From NCBI GenBank assembly GCA_030427245.1, contig JAUHXA010000023.1, positions 30,597 through 94,596 of the forward strand: DNA of 64,000 nucleotides, read 5' to 3'. Below the pieces are notes generated by a model. That model ran no database searches. It saw nothing but the letters and a program-made list of their open reading frames with translations, and had not been told where the DNA came from. Both the position numbers and the translations under genes were made by a program. Of this stretch, positions 35,008 through 44,968 are shown piece after piece; the stretch's first letter is position 1; each line of letters begins with the position of its first letter. Origin of the DNA: Bacteroidia bacterium (GTDB lineage: Bacteria > Bacteroidota > Bacteroidia > Chitinophagales > UBA2359).

Positions 35008-36669
35008 ATGAAATATTTGCTTAAAATCACCTTACTACTTATTGGCTTTCATCTCATAAGTTTTTCTTCTTACGCACAAAGTAAACAGTATTATAGTGTA
35101 CAGTTGGGAGCTTTCAAGAAACCTAATATGGATGCCTTCAAAGGTGTTAAAGATTTAGGAAACCTGCATCAAGAGCAAACCAAATCGGGCTTAACAAGAA
35201 TGTTGTTGGGGCAATATGGTCAAAAAACAGAAGCAGATGCGTCCTTAAAAGTTGCCCAAAGCAAAGGATTCCCTTCTGCATTTGTTATCAGACGTATGGT
35301 AGCAGAAGAACCCAAAGAGGAATTGCAGCCTACGTCAGATTATGTGAAGCCAAAACAGGAGGAGGATTTGCAGAATGTTAGTGAAACCTATGAGAAGGAG
35401 AAGCCCAAAGACGAAAAAAAGGATATTGATACAAAAACGGAACCTAAAAATGAAACGCCTCTTCCTCCTGACAATTCGGTACTTCCCGATGAGGTTTTTG
35501 TAGTTCAGTTGGCTGCTTTCAAAAACGATGTTCCCAAAAAAGATTTTGAATCCTTGAGCAACGAAGCAAGTGTGTACAAAAACAGCGAAGGGGATTGGAC
35601 AAGGGTGGTTTTAGGCGCAAAAGAAAAAGCAGAAGACGCAAAGGCACTGATTGAAACAGCTAAAAAAGCGGGCTATGAGCAAGCATTTGTGAAAAAAGTA
35701 TCGTCTAAAAAATTGGAGTTGCTCTTTCAATCCACTGTTCCCACCTCTAAGCCTGTCAAAGAGAAAACCAAGCCTGTGATAGATGAGGATGAAAAAGATT
35801 TGATAAAAGTAGAGGCGGATAAGGAGGATGAAGGGGGTGATGCCATAGTAGAAGCAGTGGATGAAAATGTTGACACTTCGAGCAAACCTTTGCCAATGAG
35901 TGACAAAATGGAAGCTGCAGCAGTGGCAAAGATTGACCTCATTGACGAAATTAACTGTATTGGCTGCAATGAAGCAGAAGATAATATTGCGATTGAAGGA
36001 ACGGTTTTTCCCATCAGCGAGGACAACTTGTTGTTGGAAGGGCGCATGGCATACACAGGGGATATGTATTCTCAAACCATGTTGCTATCTTCAACAGATG
36101 GCGGCAAAAATTGGAAACAGGTGATTGCTCCTGATTTTGGATATGAGATTTTACATCTCGATTTTGTGAACGAAAAGGTGGGGTATCTTATCAACTTTTG
36201 GGTGGTAGAAGGTGCTGGCGATTTGAAGTTGTACAAAACAACCGATTCGGGCAAAACTTGGAATTTTATCAGTGCAATTCCCAAAAACGATTTCCTTTGT
36301 TTACCTCTGATTACCCAATTCACAGACGAACGAAACGGTTTGGTGATTTACGAGTGTGATGTTCCTGATCCTGGCTATTACGCATGGAGTACCATCAATG
36401 GTGGCCAAAAATGGGTTTCGATTGGAGGTATTGACGAAGTAGATTATCAGGCTTTTCTGAAAACTGCTGCGGATACCAAACGTAAGAAAGAATTGGCGAG
36501 TGAAGAGTTTACGGATGTTTCGGGTAATTCGAGTTGGAAACAAAAAACAACAGATGACTACATCATCCTTTACAAAATCAACGAGAAAGGAGCTTGGCAA
36601 GAGGTCAGCCGCCTAAAACGCAAGTATAAAAAAGTGGATGGGAAGATTGAGGCTTTACCGGTTAAGTAA
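35008..36669 (+). CDS. Secreted protein with two SPOR domains and BNR-like repeats
   Basis: After a signal peptide ('LLLIGFHLISFSSYAQ') the 553-residue protein has two SPOR-type peptidoglycan-binding modules, at about 26-100 ('YYSVQLGAFKKPNMDAFKG') and 163-235 ('VFVVQLAAFKNDVPKKDFES'). A Lys/Glu/Pro-rich linker and an acidic stretch follow. The C-terminal half (330-480) has Asp-box/BNR motifs 'SSTDGGKNWKQV', 'KTTDSGKTWNF' and 'STINGGQKWVSI', as in beta-propeller proteins of the YCF48/sialidase-like type. SPOR domains bind denuded glycan strands at septa. The role is probably in the cell wall or periplasm, with a propeller for a partner. Confidence 0.8.
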   Translation: MKYLLKITLLLIGFHLISFSSYAQSKQYYSVQLGAFKKPNMDAFKGVKDLGNLHQEQTKSGLTRMLLGQYGQKTEADASLKVAQSKGFPSAFVIRRMVAEEPKEELQPTSDYVKPKQEEDLQNVSETYEKEKPKDEKKDIDTKTEPKNETPLPPDNSVLPDEVFVVQLAAFKNDVPKKDFESLSNEASVYKNSEGDWTRVVLGAKEKAEDAKALIETAKKAGYEQAFVKKVSSKKLELLFQSTVPTSKPVKEKTKPVIDEDEKDLIKVEADKEDEGGDAIVEAVDENVDTSSKPLPMSDKMEAAAVAKIDLIDEINCIGCNEAEDNIAIEGTVFPISEDNLLLEGRMAYTGDMYSQTMLLSSTDGGKNWKQVIAPDFGYEILHLDFVNEKVGYLINFWVVEGAGDLKLYKTTDSGKTWNFISAIPKNDFLCLPLITQFTDERNGLVIYECDVPDPGYYAWSTINGGQKWVSIGGIDEVDYQAFLKTAADTKRKKELASEEFTDVSGNSSWKQKTTDDYIILYKINEKGAWQEVSRLKRKYKKVDGKIEALPVK

Positions 36670-36748
36670 GTAGTAAAAAAAATTAGAATTTTAATAAAAA
36701 CGTTACTTTTAGGCGGACGCAAGTTGTTTGTAACTAAAATGATAAATC

Positions 36749-37276
36749 GTGAATCGTTTCTTATTAATTGTAGCTATTCTAAGTCTGTTGAGTGTCCTTT
36801 CTTGTGAAAGCCCCAGTCCTAATATGGATGATAAAGGAGTAGACGAATTAAAATCCCTTGAATTGGATCACGAAATCGACAAGCAAGAAATGGATTTTCA
36901 GGACGTTTACTACGTTCCCATTTATTCAGATATTTACATTGACGACCAAACTCCCAAAAGCCTATTGTCTGCCACATTGAGCATCAGAAATACGAGCTAT
37001 CGTGATTCTTTGTTCGTTTCCAAAATAGACTACTTCAATACCCACGGAGACTTAGTGAGGAGTTATATAGACAATCCCATTAGCCTCCCTCCAATGGCAA
37101 CAGTCAATTATGTGGTGGAAAAAGAAGACGACACTGGTGGCTCAGGAGCAAATTTTATTGTTGCTTTGAATGCTAAAAACAGCAAGGTAAAACCTTTGAT
37201 TCAAGCAGTCATGATTGGTCAATACAGCAACAAAGGGTTTGCGTTCTCGACAGATGGTTATTCGATTAACAAATAA
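36749..37276 (+). CDS. DUF3124 lipoprotein
   Basis: The 175-residue protein starts at GTG (the nearest ATG is out of frame) with a lipobox leader ('AILSLLSVLSC', Cys19). The DUF3124 signature spans residues 50-170: 'DVYYVPIYSDIYI', 'LSATLSIRNTSYRDSLFVSKIDYF', 'GDLVRSY', 'GGSGANFIVAL' and 'PLIQAVMIG'. The family's function is unknown; members are periplasmic or outer-membrane lipoproteins. Confidence 0.85.
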   Translation: MNRFLLIVAILSLLSVLSCESPSPNMDDKGVDELKSLELDHEIDKQEMDFQDVYYVPIYSDIYIDDQTPKSLLSATLSIRNTSYRDSLFVSKIDYFNTHGDLVRSYIDNPISLPPMATVNYVVEKEDDTGGSGANFIVALNAKNSKVKPLIQAVMIGQYSNKGFAFSTDGYSINK

Positions 37277-37289
37277 AGCAGACGACGCA

Positions 37290-40200
37290 CTATTCCACCA
37301 CCAACTTTTTTGTCACCATTCCATTCTTATCCTTCAATACCACCAAATAAACCCCAATTGGAAAGTCTCTGGTGTCTATCGAAAACTGCTTGTTGGCCTT
37401 CGATAATTGAAGCTCTTGTGAAAACCATTGGCGACCTGCCACATCCAAAACTTCCACTGTTGCAGCAATATTTCTTTGTAAATCAAATTGAAGTGAAACA
37501 AAACCATTGGCAGGATTGGGATACAAAATCCACTTATTCAAGCCTTCTATGACTTCAATATCCGTTACAAAAGTTACCTCAATTTCATCCATTACCTCAC
37601 AACCCTCTGCGGTAATAATCGTCAAGCTGTATGTTCCCGACTCATTCACCAAAATACTCGGAGTAGATTCGCCATTGGACCACAAATAAGTAACATTTTC
37701 CAGATTTGCAGCCTCTAAAAGTACCGATTCCCCTTCATTCTGAACAATGTCTTCACCCAAATCCAGTACAGGTATCGGCAATTCATTTACAGTCACTTCC
37801 CCCTCAGTCGTACAGCCATTGGCATCCGTCACCAAGACTTGATAATCATTGGGCAAAAGGTCGGTAACAATCCCCGTAGTCGCACCATTGTTCCATTCAA
37901 AAGTGAAAGGCGACAACCCGCTCAAAATCGTAGCTATCGCTTCCCCTGACTCATTGTCACAACTTGGAGTAGCGCTTACATTTGCTCTTACATCCTCAAA
38001 TATTTCGATGCTGATAACAGTTCGCTCACTCTCACAAGCACCATTCACACTCGCCACTTCAAAAGTGTAATTCCCCGGTTCACTGATGAAATCTCCTGTT
38101 TTGAACACATCCGCATTGAAGGTTTGTCCCTCTTGCAGTAAATTCCCCTCGCCATCATACACATTGAAGGTAATCGGACAGTTGCAAAATTCGGGGAAAC
38201 CCATTAAATCCAATTCCGGTGCAGCCTCCACACCGCAAACTTCTACCACATCTGCGCTTACTTCAGGAGCTTTTGGAAGGTTGTGTACCAGAATAACTTC
38301 CGTATGCGCTGCACCACAGCTATTGCCTCCGCCTTGGTGCGTCACCACAAATGCTCCAGAATTGGTATCGCCCAATACCGCCATGAAAGTGATTAACTTA
38401 TTTCCCTCATCATCGGTCGTTACCACAATTTCCGACCCGATATCCGTCAGCCAATGTCCGCTTGTATTGTTGGAAACGATGGTCAAAGGTAAATCACTCA
38501 CACAGACTTCAAATACTTCCCCCTCGGTTGTCCACTCAGCATCAAATACATCAATCACTTCAATCGTTTGTTCTTCAATACTTGTACAACCATTTTCGGT
38601 AATCGTGTAGGAAATGCTCACTTCGCCTATCGTACTGGGTGTCCATATATTTCCTTCAATCGCTTCGCCATCTACTGCAAAAGTTCCGCCTGTATTTTGG
38701 AGTGCTACAAAGGTCAACTCCCCATCAGCTATACAAAACTCAAAAGGCACAAAAAAGCTGGCATTGGGCGCACCATCATCACTGATAGTTGCTGTCTGTA
38801 TCACTTCACAACCGCTTGCGTCTATGATCAATAGTGTGTAAGTTCCCGCCAAAAGACCTTCTGCTGTTTCAGTCGTAGAGCCATTTTCCCAAAGAAAAGT
38901 ATAAGGCGCAGTACCGCCCGTCACACTAGCTATTGCACGACCATTTGCTTCATTGCAGTTTGCATTTTCTATTTCAATGCTGATGGTAGGAGGCGAAATT
39001 GTTTTTACTTCAATGTTTTGAGTCGCTGTACAGCCATCGCCATCCGTCACCACTACCTCGTATTCTCCTGCTGCAATATCGTCCAAACTGCTGCTCGTTT
39101 CGCCTGTATTCCAAGCGTAGGAAAAAGGAGGAGTACCGCCCATGATTTGTAGTGAAATGCTGCCATTTTCTTGATTGCAAGTTGTTTCCGTTGTATGGAC
39201 TTCGATTCCTTCAATACCCGCTAAAGCTTCCACCGTAAAAGTTTGAGACTCAGAACAACCATTGGCATCTGTCACCAAGATATTGTAGAAGACACCGCTG
39301 AGTAATTCGTTCACTGTTTCGCCAGTTTGTCCATTCCCCCATTCAATTGTGTAGGGAGGAGTACCGTCTGTAATAGTAGCTGTTGCACTGCCAAAATCTT
39401 CCCCACAAGGCTGTGAAATGTTGAGTTCGATAGAAGGAGGAACTGCAATATTGGCTTCTACTTCAATGTCTTGAAAACTAATACATCCCGAAGCATCGGT
39501 TACTTCCAGACTGTAATTTCCACCTTCTTCAATGTTGATGAAATCACCCGTCTCGCCTGTACTCCAAGCATAGGAATAAGGAGCAGTCCCACCCGAAACA
39601 TTGGCTGCAATTGTGCCCTCATTGTTGCAGTTGGGAGCGATAGCAGAGAGTGAAATAATGGGCAAATCTACAATTGAGATGATTTCGATGGTTTGGATAT
39701 TGGTACAGCCGTTGGCATCGGTCACGACTACCGAATAATCACCCGATTCGGTGACGTTGATGGATTCGCTCGTTTCGTTGGTATTCCATTGAAGAGAATA
39801 AGGAGCAGTACCGCCTGAAATATTCGCCGCTATCAGACCGCTTTCATTGCAGGAAGGAGGAGTACCTGTCAAGGTAATATTTGGCAAACCGAGATCTACT
39901 AAGGTGATATTTTGAAGGGCAGTGCATCCTACTACATCTGTTACCAATACTGTATAGTCTCCTGCTTCCAAACCATTTGGATTGGGAGTGTTTCCGATTT
40001 CTGAGGTATTCCATTGATACAAAAAAGGTGCTGTGCCGTTGTTCGTGACAATGTGGATACTTCCATTGGCTTCTTCGCAAGTCGGTGAGGTGGTAATGGT
40101 CTCCAAAGTTGGAGTAGTGGTATTAGTGATGGTAATGGATTCGGTGGTTGAACAATCGTTGGCATCCGTTACGACTACTTCGTAAGTTCCTGCCGCCAAA

Positions 40201-41813
40201 TTGGAAAGGGTAGGAGTGTTTGCGCCATTTGTCCACTGAAAGGTCAGAGGGGCAGTGCCACCAGATACCGAAGCCGTTGCTGTGCCATTGTTTTCTCCAC
40301 AAGTAGCATTTTCGGAAGTGATGTTTGCACTGATAGCACATCCTACAACTTCAGGTGCGTCAATGGTAGGTGATTGCTCGTTGTTGTTTTGTCCCATGAT
40401 TTGAGGAGCGAGAAAACTTTGATAGACATAACCTGTGCTGTTATCTTGCACAAAAACTACGGTTCGCATCTCATTGACATCTACGTAATTGGGTAGGGTA
40501 TAAGAGACATTGACCGTTGAAGTCGTGTTGGCAGACATAGCCATAATCGTTGTACCGTTGGAGTTTGGCAACATTTTTCGCATCACATAAGGGAATTTTT
40601 TTTCACCATTACTACCCGGCGCAGAAGAATAGTTTACTTCCTTTTCTACTGCCACAACATGCACCCGCAGGCTGCTAGAATTGATGGGAATGAGAGCCTC
40701 TATTTCTACTTCAATGTCGACGACATTGCCCGTCTTGCTTTCATTCACCATAATATTGACCCCACTGCTAATGTTGGTCAAGAAGTTAATGGTGCTTTGA
40801 TTAACATTGCCAGGGTTGCCTGCATATTGTCCGCCATCCATTACCGCCGTTGGTACACCACTGACTCCATAGTAGCCAACTCTTGCATTGGCATCGGCAG
40901 AGTTTTGTTGGTACATGGGGTCGTATCCAGGCCAAGAAGTGTGGTATTTTATGGAAGCTACTTGATCGCTGTTGTTTTCCAGAAGGGCATCAAATCCTGG
41001 ATTGTAAATGGCACAAGGTCCACAGGAAGCATTGGTGAAATGCTCTGATAATGCGATTCGGACAGGCATTTGCATTAAGGAATTGAAGGTGGTTTCCAAT
41101 AGGTCATTGCTGGGGTTGTCGTCTGCTGAGTTGTTGATATTGCTTGCCCATACTTTCAAAGTGTGCTCTCCTGCAAGGGGCATCCAAGGAATATTGTGAC
41201 TGAAATCAAAGGAGGCATTGCTAAAGAAAGGAATGTTATAGGTTTGGGTGTGAATCGTTCCATTCCCTACTTGCCAATTCAGGTCAAAGGAATTGACAAA
41301 AGTAGTTCCCAGATTCATGATGCGTCCCGTAATGGTGTGTTCGGTATTGGCAAGCAAGAGTTGGGGCATGGACATACTGACCACAGCCAAGTCCAAAGGC
41401 TGCTGTTCTATGATAAAAAGGTTGGTTTCTGAAGCACCAAAATTGCCGCCCGAAGCATAAGTCGTATTTCCTGCGCTGACGCTGTAGTTGCCATTGCCGA
41501 AACTGCAACAGATTCCATCTCCATAGACATCATAAATGGTGAATCCTATGGTGGCATTATCTGGAACACAGACGTTTTGAGAATAAGTATTGTTGGCTGT
41601 CGAATAGGGACCTCCGCTTGCATAGACAGTACCTGTAATCCAGTTTTTGAGTTCCCAAGTGGTTTCATCGGGATAGTTGTCGGTCTGGATACTGATGGTG
41701 ATTTGAGTTTGGTTTGCGGGGCATTGGGCTTGTAGAGAGTGATTTGTAGTGAATAAAAGAAAGCTACAAATCGCTATGGTTATTAGAGGACGGAAGTAAA
41801 GACTTCGAAACAT
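37290..41813 (-). CDS. Large Omp28-like T9SS-sorted adhesin with many SprB repeats
   Basis: Start at the ATG at 41813, which opens a good signal peptide ('LITIAICSFLLFTTNHSLQAQ'); the frame is open further upstream without one. The ~1507-residue protein has an N-terminal beta domain ('YGDGICCSFGNGNYSV'), an Omp28-type Trx-like domain around 235-340 ('EHFTNASCGPCAIYNPGF', 'SIKYHTSWPGYDPMYQQN', 'VSGVPTAVMDGG'), about ten SprB-like repeats ('GTAPLTFQWTNG', 'YEVVVTDANDCST', 'NASCNNEGTIAANVSGG' type), Ig-like modules and a C-terminal sorting domain ('WILYPNPANGFVSLQF', 'IGVYLVVLKDKNG'). SprB-type repeats are typical of surface adhesins involved in gliding. It is the larger relative of the gene at 25029. 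Confidence 0.9.
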   Translation of the reverse strand: MFRSLYFRPLITIAICSFLLFTTNHSLQAQCPANQTQITISIQTDNYPDETTWELKNWITGTVYASGGPYSTANNTYSQNVCVPDNATIGFTIYDVYGDGICCSFGNGNYSVSAGNTTYASGGNFGASETNLFIIEQQPLDLAVVSMSMPQLLLANTEHTITGRIMNLGTTFVNSFDLNWQVGNGTIHTQTYNIPFFSNASFDFSHNIPWMPLAGEHTLKVWASNINNSADDNPSNDLLETTFNSLMQMPVRIALSEHFTNASCGPCAIYNPGFDALLENNSDQVASIKYHTSWPGYDPMYQQNSADANARVGYYGVSGVPTAVMDGGQYAGNPGNVNQSTINFLTNISSGVNIMVNESKTGNVVDIEVEIEALIPINSSSLRVHVVAVEKEVNYSSAPGSNGEKKFPYVMRKMLPNSNGTTIMAMSANTTSTVNVSYTLPNYVDVNEMRTVVFVQDNSTGYVYQSFLAPQIMGQNNNEQSPTIDAPEVVGCAISANITSENATCGENNGTATASVSGGTAPLTFQWTNGANTPTLSNLAAGTYEVVVTDANDCSTTESITITNTTTPTLETITTSPTCEEANGSIHIVTNNGTAPFLYQWNTSEIGNTPNPNGLEAGDYTVLVTDVVGCTALQNITLVDLGLPNITLTGTPPSCNESGLIAANISGGTAPYSLQWNTNETSESINVTESGDYSVVVTDANGCTNIQTIEIISIVDLPIISLSAIAPNCNNEGTIAANVSGGTAPYSYAWSTGETGDFINIEEGGNYSLEVTDASGCISFQDIEVEANIAVPPSIELNISQPCGEDFGSATATITDGTPPYTIEWGNGQTGETVNELLSGVFYNILVTDANGCSESQTFTVEALAGIEGIEVHTTETTCNQENGSISLQIMGGTPPFSYAWNTGETSSSLDDIAAGEYEVVVTDGDGCTATQNIEVKTISPPTISIEIENANCNEANGRAIASVTGGTAPYTFLWENGSTTETAEGLLAGTYTLLIIDASGCEVIQTATISDDGAPNASFFVPFEFCIADGELTFVALQNTGGTFAVDGEAIEGNIWTPSTIGEVSISYTITENGCTSIEEQTIEVIDVFDAEWTTEGEVFEVCVSDLPLTIVSNNTSGHWLTDIGSEIVVTTDDEGNKLITFMAVLGDTNSGAFVVTHQGGGNSCGAAHTEVILVHNLPKAPEVSADVVEVCGVEAAPELDLMGFPEFCNCPITFNVYDGEGNLLQEGQTFNADVFKTGDFISEPGNYTFEVASVNGACESERTVISIEIFEDVRANVSATPSCDNESGEAIATILSGLSPFTFEWNNGATTGIVTDLLPNDYQVLVTDANGCTTEGEVTVNELPIPVLDLGEDIVQNEGESVLLEAANLENVTYLWSNGESTPSILVNESGTYSLTIITAEGCEVMDEIEVTFVTDIEVIEGLNKWILYPNPANGFVSLQFDLQRNIAATVEVLDVAGRQWFSQELQLSKANKQFSIDTRDFPIGVYLVVLKDKNGMVTKKLVVE

Positions 41814-42067
41814 GATGGCTTGTTTTAGAATTGGATAGATGCTCTTTTTATATAATAGCGAGTAAAAATACAAAAAATAATTATTCATGGGTAAAGGAAC
41901 GGTAAAGTGTTGGATTTGAAGTAGGAAGATTGTCAGAGAATAGGCTTCTTTTGAAGTAGAAGTTTACAAATAAAATTCAAAAAATACGATGATATGAAAA
42001 TTTACATTACATTGAGAGTATATTTGTGAAAAAAGCCTGTATTTTTATTCTCAATTATTCATTACTC
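41814..42067. other. Divergent intergenic region between the adhesin and threonine aldolase genes
   Basis: This is an AT-rich 254-base spacer. A TATATTTG sequence at 42019-42026 fits the -7 consensus for the plus-strand gene. I see no gene in it. Confidence 0.5.
42019..42026 (+). promoter_or_regulatory. Candidate -7 element for threonine aldolase
   Basis: TATATTTG matches TAnnTTTG. Its position would place transcription start after the GTG at 42026, supporting the ATG at 42068 as the true start codon. Confidence 0.5.
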
Positions 42068-43108
42068 ATGTCCAAATACAGTTTCAAATACGATTTTAGT
42101 GAAGGAGCACATCCACGAATCATTGAAGCCTTGACACGTTCCAATATGGAACAGCAAGGAGGTTATGGTACAGATGATTACAGTCAGCAAGCCAAAGAGT
42201 TGATTCGTAAAAAAATTAACAACGCCAATGCAGATATTTATTTTGTATCAGGCGGAACGCAAGCTAATTTGATTGTTATTTCGGCAGTTTTACACACTTT
42301 TGAAGCGGTAATTTCTCCCAAAACGGGACATATTTACCAACACGAAGCGGGAGCGATTGAAGCAACAGGTCATCGAATCGAAACGGTCGAAAAGGCAGAT
42401 GGTAAGTTGACTCCTACGGATATTGAACAAATTTTGGAGGCTTATTTTCCGCCCCACACCATTCAGCCTAAAATGGTCTATCTGACTCATGCCACCGAAT
42501 TGGGGACGATTTACTCCAAAGCAGAGCTGCAAGCGATTTGGGAATTGTGCCAACAAAAAGACCTCTATTTGTTCATTGATGGAGCACGTCTTGGAGCGGC
42601 TTTGTGTTCCGAAGAAAGCGACCTCACTTTGTCTGAATTGTCGGCAATGTGTGATGTGTTTTACATTGGAGGTACTAAAAATGGAGCACTACTGGGGGAG
42701 GCAATTGTCATCAACAACGATAAACTCAAAGTGGGATTTGAATCGCACATCAAAATGCGGGGTGGCTTGATGGCAAAAGGCAGATTGTTGGGGATTCAAT
42801 TTGTAGAACTTTTTCGAGATGGCTTGTTTTTTGATTTGGCTCGACATGCCAACCGAATGGCACAAAAAATCAAAAACGCTCTTATATCTCAAAATATTCC
42901 TTTGCATTCAGAGTCACCTACCAATCAATTGTTTGTCATCATGCCCAACAAGCTCATTGAAAAACTCTATGAAAAATACGAGTTCTATACCTTCTTCAAA
43001 TACGATGAGAACAGTTCGGTGACGAGGTTGGTGACTTCTTGGGCAACAGATGAAAAGGTTGTGGAGGAGTTTATTGAAGATTTGATAAAATGGGCAAGAG
43101 TGAGTTAA
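42068..43108 (+). CDS. Low-specificity threonine aldolase (PLP enzyme)
   Basis: The chosen ATG gives 'MSKYSFKYDFSEGAHPRI', the normal family N-terminus; the longer GTG frame adds a hydrophobic tail inside the promoter. The 346-residue fold type I PLP protein matches the beta-eliminating lyase/threonine aldolase family: 'GGYGTDDYSQQAKELI', 'VSGGTQANLIVISAVL', 'IYQHEAGAIEATGHRI', 'LFIDGARLGAAL' and 'IGGTKNGALLGEAIV', where the Lys forms the Schiff base. It would cleave L-threonine or allo-threonine to glycine and acetaldehyde. It is a single gene. Confidence 0.9.
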   Translation: MSKYSFKYDFSEGAHPRIIEALTRSNMEQQGGYGTDDYSQQAKELIRKKINNANADIYFVSGGTQANLIVISAVLHTFEAVISPKTGHIYQHEAGAIEATGHRIETVEKADGKLTPTDIEQILEAYFPPHTIQPKMVYLTHATELGTIYSKAELQAIWELCQQKDLYLFIDGARLGAALCSEESDLTLSELSAMCDVFYIGGTKNGALLGEAIVINNDKLKVGFESHIKMRGGLMAKGRLLGIQFVELFRDGLFFDLARHANRMAQKIKNALISQNIPLHSESPTNQLFVIMPNKLIEKLYEKYEFYTFFKYDENSSVTRLVTSWATDEKVVEEFIEDLIKWARVS

Positions 43109-43134
43109 TTGTTTGAAATCCCAATCATCCATTA

Positions 43135-43704
43135 CTACAAAATCCCTATCCGCTTCAATTCCCAAAAACACCGACTCGTCGCTGCAATATCCGCTGCTGC
43201 ATTGTGGGCATCCGAAAAAGATTCTCCAAACAATCGGTCGTACAATTCCTCCAATTTGGGCCACTTATAACCATAATTCCCAGGAATTTGACAAAAATCC
43301 GTCGAGGCCTTCATCGTACAAATCGTATTTTTTGAAGGAATTGAATTTCGAAAGCCATTCCTGAGAAATTCTGCTCCCATGATTTTTTCATCAAAACTCA
43401 TATTGTGGGCGACCAAATGAGTGGACTGATTGATTTTTTGTTCAAAATCTGTCAAAACGTCCATTAAGTCTTCGCCTTCTGCCATTGCTCTTTCGGTTGA
43501 TATGCCATGAACTCTTGATGCGCCAATGGGAATTCGGAAGCCTACGGGTTTGATAATTTGGTCATTTTGAGCCATTAAATTACCTTCGTTGTCATACAGA
43601 GCCCATGCCAACTGCACCAATCGAGGCCAGTTGTCCACTTGCGTAACAGGAGCTTTCCAGTTTTTGGGCAAACCTGTGGTTTCGGTATCAAAGAATAAAT
43701 ACAT
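43135..43704 (-). CDS. DEDDh-type 3'-5' exonuclease
   Basis: The start at 43704 opens directly on 'MYLFFDTETTGLPK', the ExoI motif of the DnaQ family; the longer frame adds a non-conserved hydrophobic tail. Residues 'VAHNMSFDEKI' give ExoII, and 'SDAHNAAADIAATSRCF' supplies the final His and Asp. The 189-residue length is a bare exonuclease domain, like the epsilon proofreading or RNase T-like proteins. It may trim nucleic-acid ends; a specific role is not indicated. Confidence 0.88.
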   Translation of the reverse strand: MYLFFDTETTGLPKNWKAPVTQVDNWPRLVQLAWALYDNEGNLMAQNDQIIKPVGFRIPIGASRVHGISTERAMAEGEDLMDVLTDFEQKINQSTHLVAHNMSFDEKIMGAEFLRNGFRNSIPSKNTICTMKASTDFCQIPGNYGYKWPKLEELYDRLFGESFSDAHNAAADIAATSRCFWELKRIGIL

Positions 43705-43825
43705 AATATTGAAAATCAATGAAAAATTGAATAATAGAAAAAGCAAAATCGGTGTTCTAAAACCCAAACGCATTTTTGGGTGTTAAAAGGCTGTATTTAA
43801 TAAAAACGAATAAAGAACAATCGGT

Positions 43826-44221
43826 ATGCAATATAACGAATTAACTCCTGAAGAAGAAAGAATCATTGAACATAAAGGTACTGAAATGCCTTTTAGGGGG
43901 GAATATTACCTTCATAAGGTAGATGGGACTTATATTTGTCGTCGCTGCAATGCTCCTCTTTATGACTCCAAAGACAAGTTTTCGTCGGGGTGTGGCTGGC
44001 CCAGCTTTGATGATGAAATTGAAGGAGCTGTCAAGAAAGAAACAGATGCCGATGGTCGCCGAACCGAAATTCTTTGCAGTAATTGTGATGGACATTTAGG
44101 ACATGTATTTGTAGGCGAAAGATTCACCGAAAAAAATACCCGTCACTGTGTCAATTCTCTTTCGATGCGATTTATTCAGAGAGGCGAGGAATTGCCCAAA
44201 GTCATAAACGTAGATGCGTAA
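43826..44221 (+). CDS. msrB: Peptide-methionine (R)-S-oxide reductase
   Basis: The 131-residue MsrB domain is complete: zinc-binding pairs 'CRRC' and 'CSNC', '[14 protein letters not shown]', '[13 protein letters not shown]' and the catalytic '[13 protein letters not shown]' with the sulfenate-forming Cys. It reduces the R epimer of oxidised methionine in proteins. No signal peptide, so cytoplasmic. A strong hairpin follows, and msrA starts 112 bases downstream. Confidence 0.96.
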   Translation: MQYNELTPEEERIIEHKGTEMPFRGEYYLHKVDGTYICRRCNAPLYDSKDKFSSGCGWPSFDDEIEGAVKKETDADGRRTEILCSNCDGHLGHVFVGERFTEKNTRHCVNSLSMRFIQRGEELPKVINVDA

Positions 44222-44223
44222 GT

Positions 44224-44261
44224 GGGTTGCTCGTTCAAGCGATCACCCTTGAACGAAACCC
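44224..44261 (+). terminator. Hairpin between msrB and msrA
   Basis: GGGTT and CGTTCAAG pair with CTTGAACG and ACCC across an 8-base loop. The T-run comes about 18 bases later, so termination would be partial; it may separate or attenuate the two msr genes. Confidence 0.6.
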
Positions 44262-44332
44262 AAGTTGCGAGTCTCAAATTTTTTTAATTAAAAGGCATGA
44301 AGTAAAAAAGCAAACTCAAAAACGAACAAATC

Positions 44333-44896
44333 ATGAACCACAACAATAATAAAGAAAACTTAGAAACAGCCACTTTGGGCGCAGGGTGTTTTTGGTGTGT
44401 AGAAGCCATTTTTCAACGGTTGAAGGGTGTCCACTCAGTCGTTTCTGGTTACTCCAATGGACATGTTCAAAATCCTACTTACAAGCAAGTATGCGGAGGC
44501 AACACAGGTCATGCCGAAGTAGCACAGATTACTTTTGACCCTTCAGTCATTTCTTTTGAAGAACTCCTCGAAGTTTTCTGGACAACCCACGACCCAACTA
44601 CTCTCAACCGACAAGGGAATGATGTCGGAACTCAGTATCGTTCAGGGATTTACTATCACAATGACACTCAAAAAGCGATTGCAGAAAAGTCAAGACAAGA
44701 AGTTGCTCCGACTATTTGGAATGGCAATATTACCACCGAAATTGAAGCGATTGATAACTACTCTGCTGCCGAAGATTATCACCAAAACTACTTCAATCAA
44801 AATGGAAGTCAAGGCTACTGTGCCTATGTCATCAATCCAAAAGTGCAAAAAATGAAGAAAAAATTTGGTGAGCGATTGAAGGAGGAGTATCAGTAA
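44333..44896 (+). CDS. msrA: Peptide-methionine (S)-S-oxide reductase
   Basis: The 187-residue enzyme shows the MsrA active site 'GAGCFWCVEAIFQRLKGV' with the nucleophilic Cys of GCFWC, 'GYSNGHVQNPTYKQVCGG', 'HAEVAQITFDP' and 'QYRSGIYYHND'. It reduces the S epimer of methionine sulfoxide, complementing the neighbouring msrB. No signal peptide was seen. Confidence 0.96.
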   Translation: MNHNNNKENLETATLGAGCFWCVEAIFQRLKGVHSVVSGYSNGHVQNPTYKQVCGGNTGHAEVAQITFDPSVISFEELLEVFWTTHDPTTLNRQGNDVGTQYRSGIYYHNDTQKAIAEKSRQEVAPTIWNGNITTEIEAIDNYSAAEDYHQNYFNQNGSQGYCAYVINPKVQKMKKKFGERLKEEYQ

Positions 44897-44968
44897 TCGG
44901 TTAGATTACTGTATTGTTAGGATAAAGCAATCATCAACACAAAATCAAAATAAACACATCAAAATACT

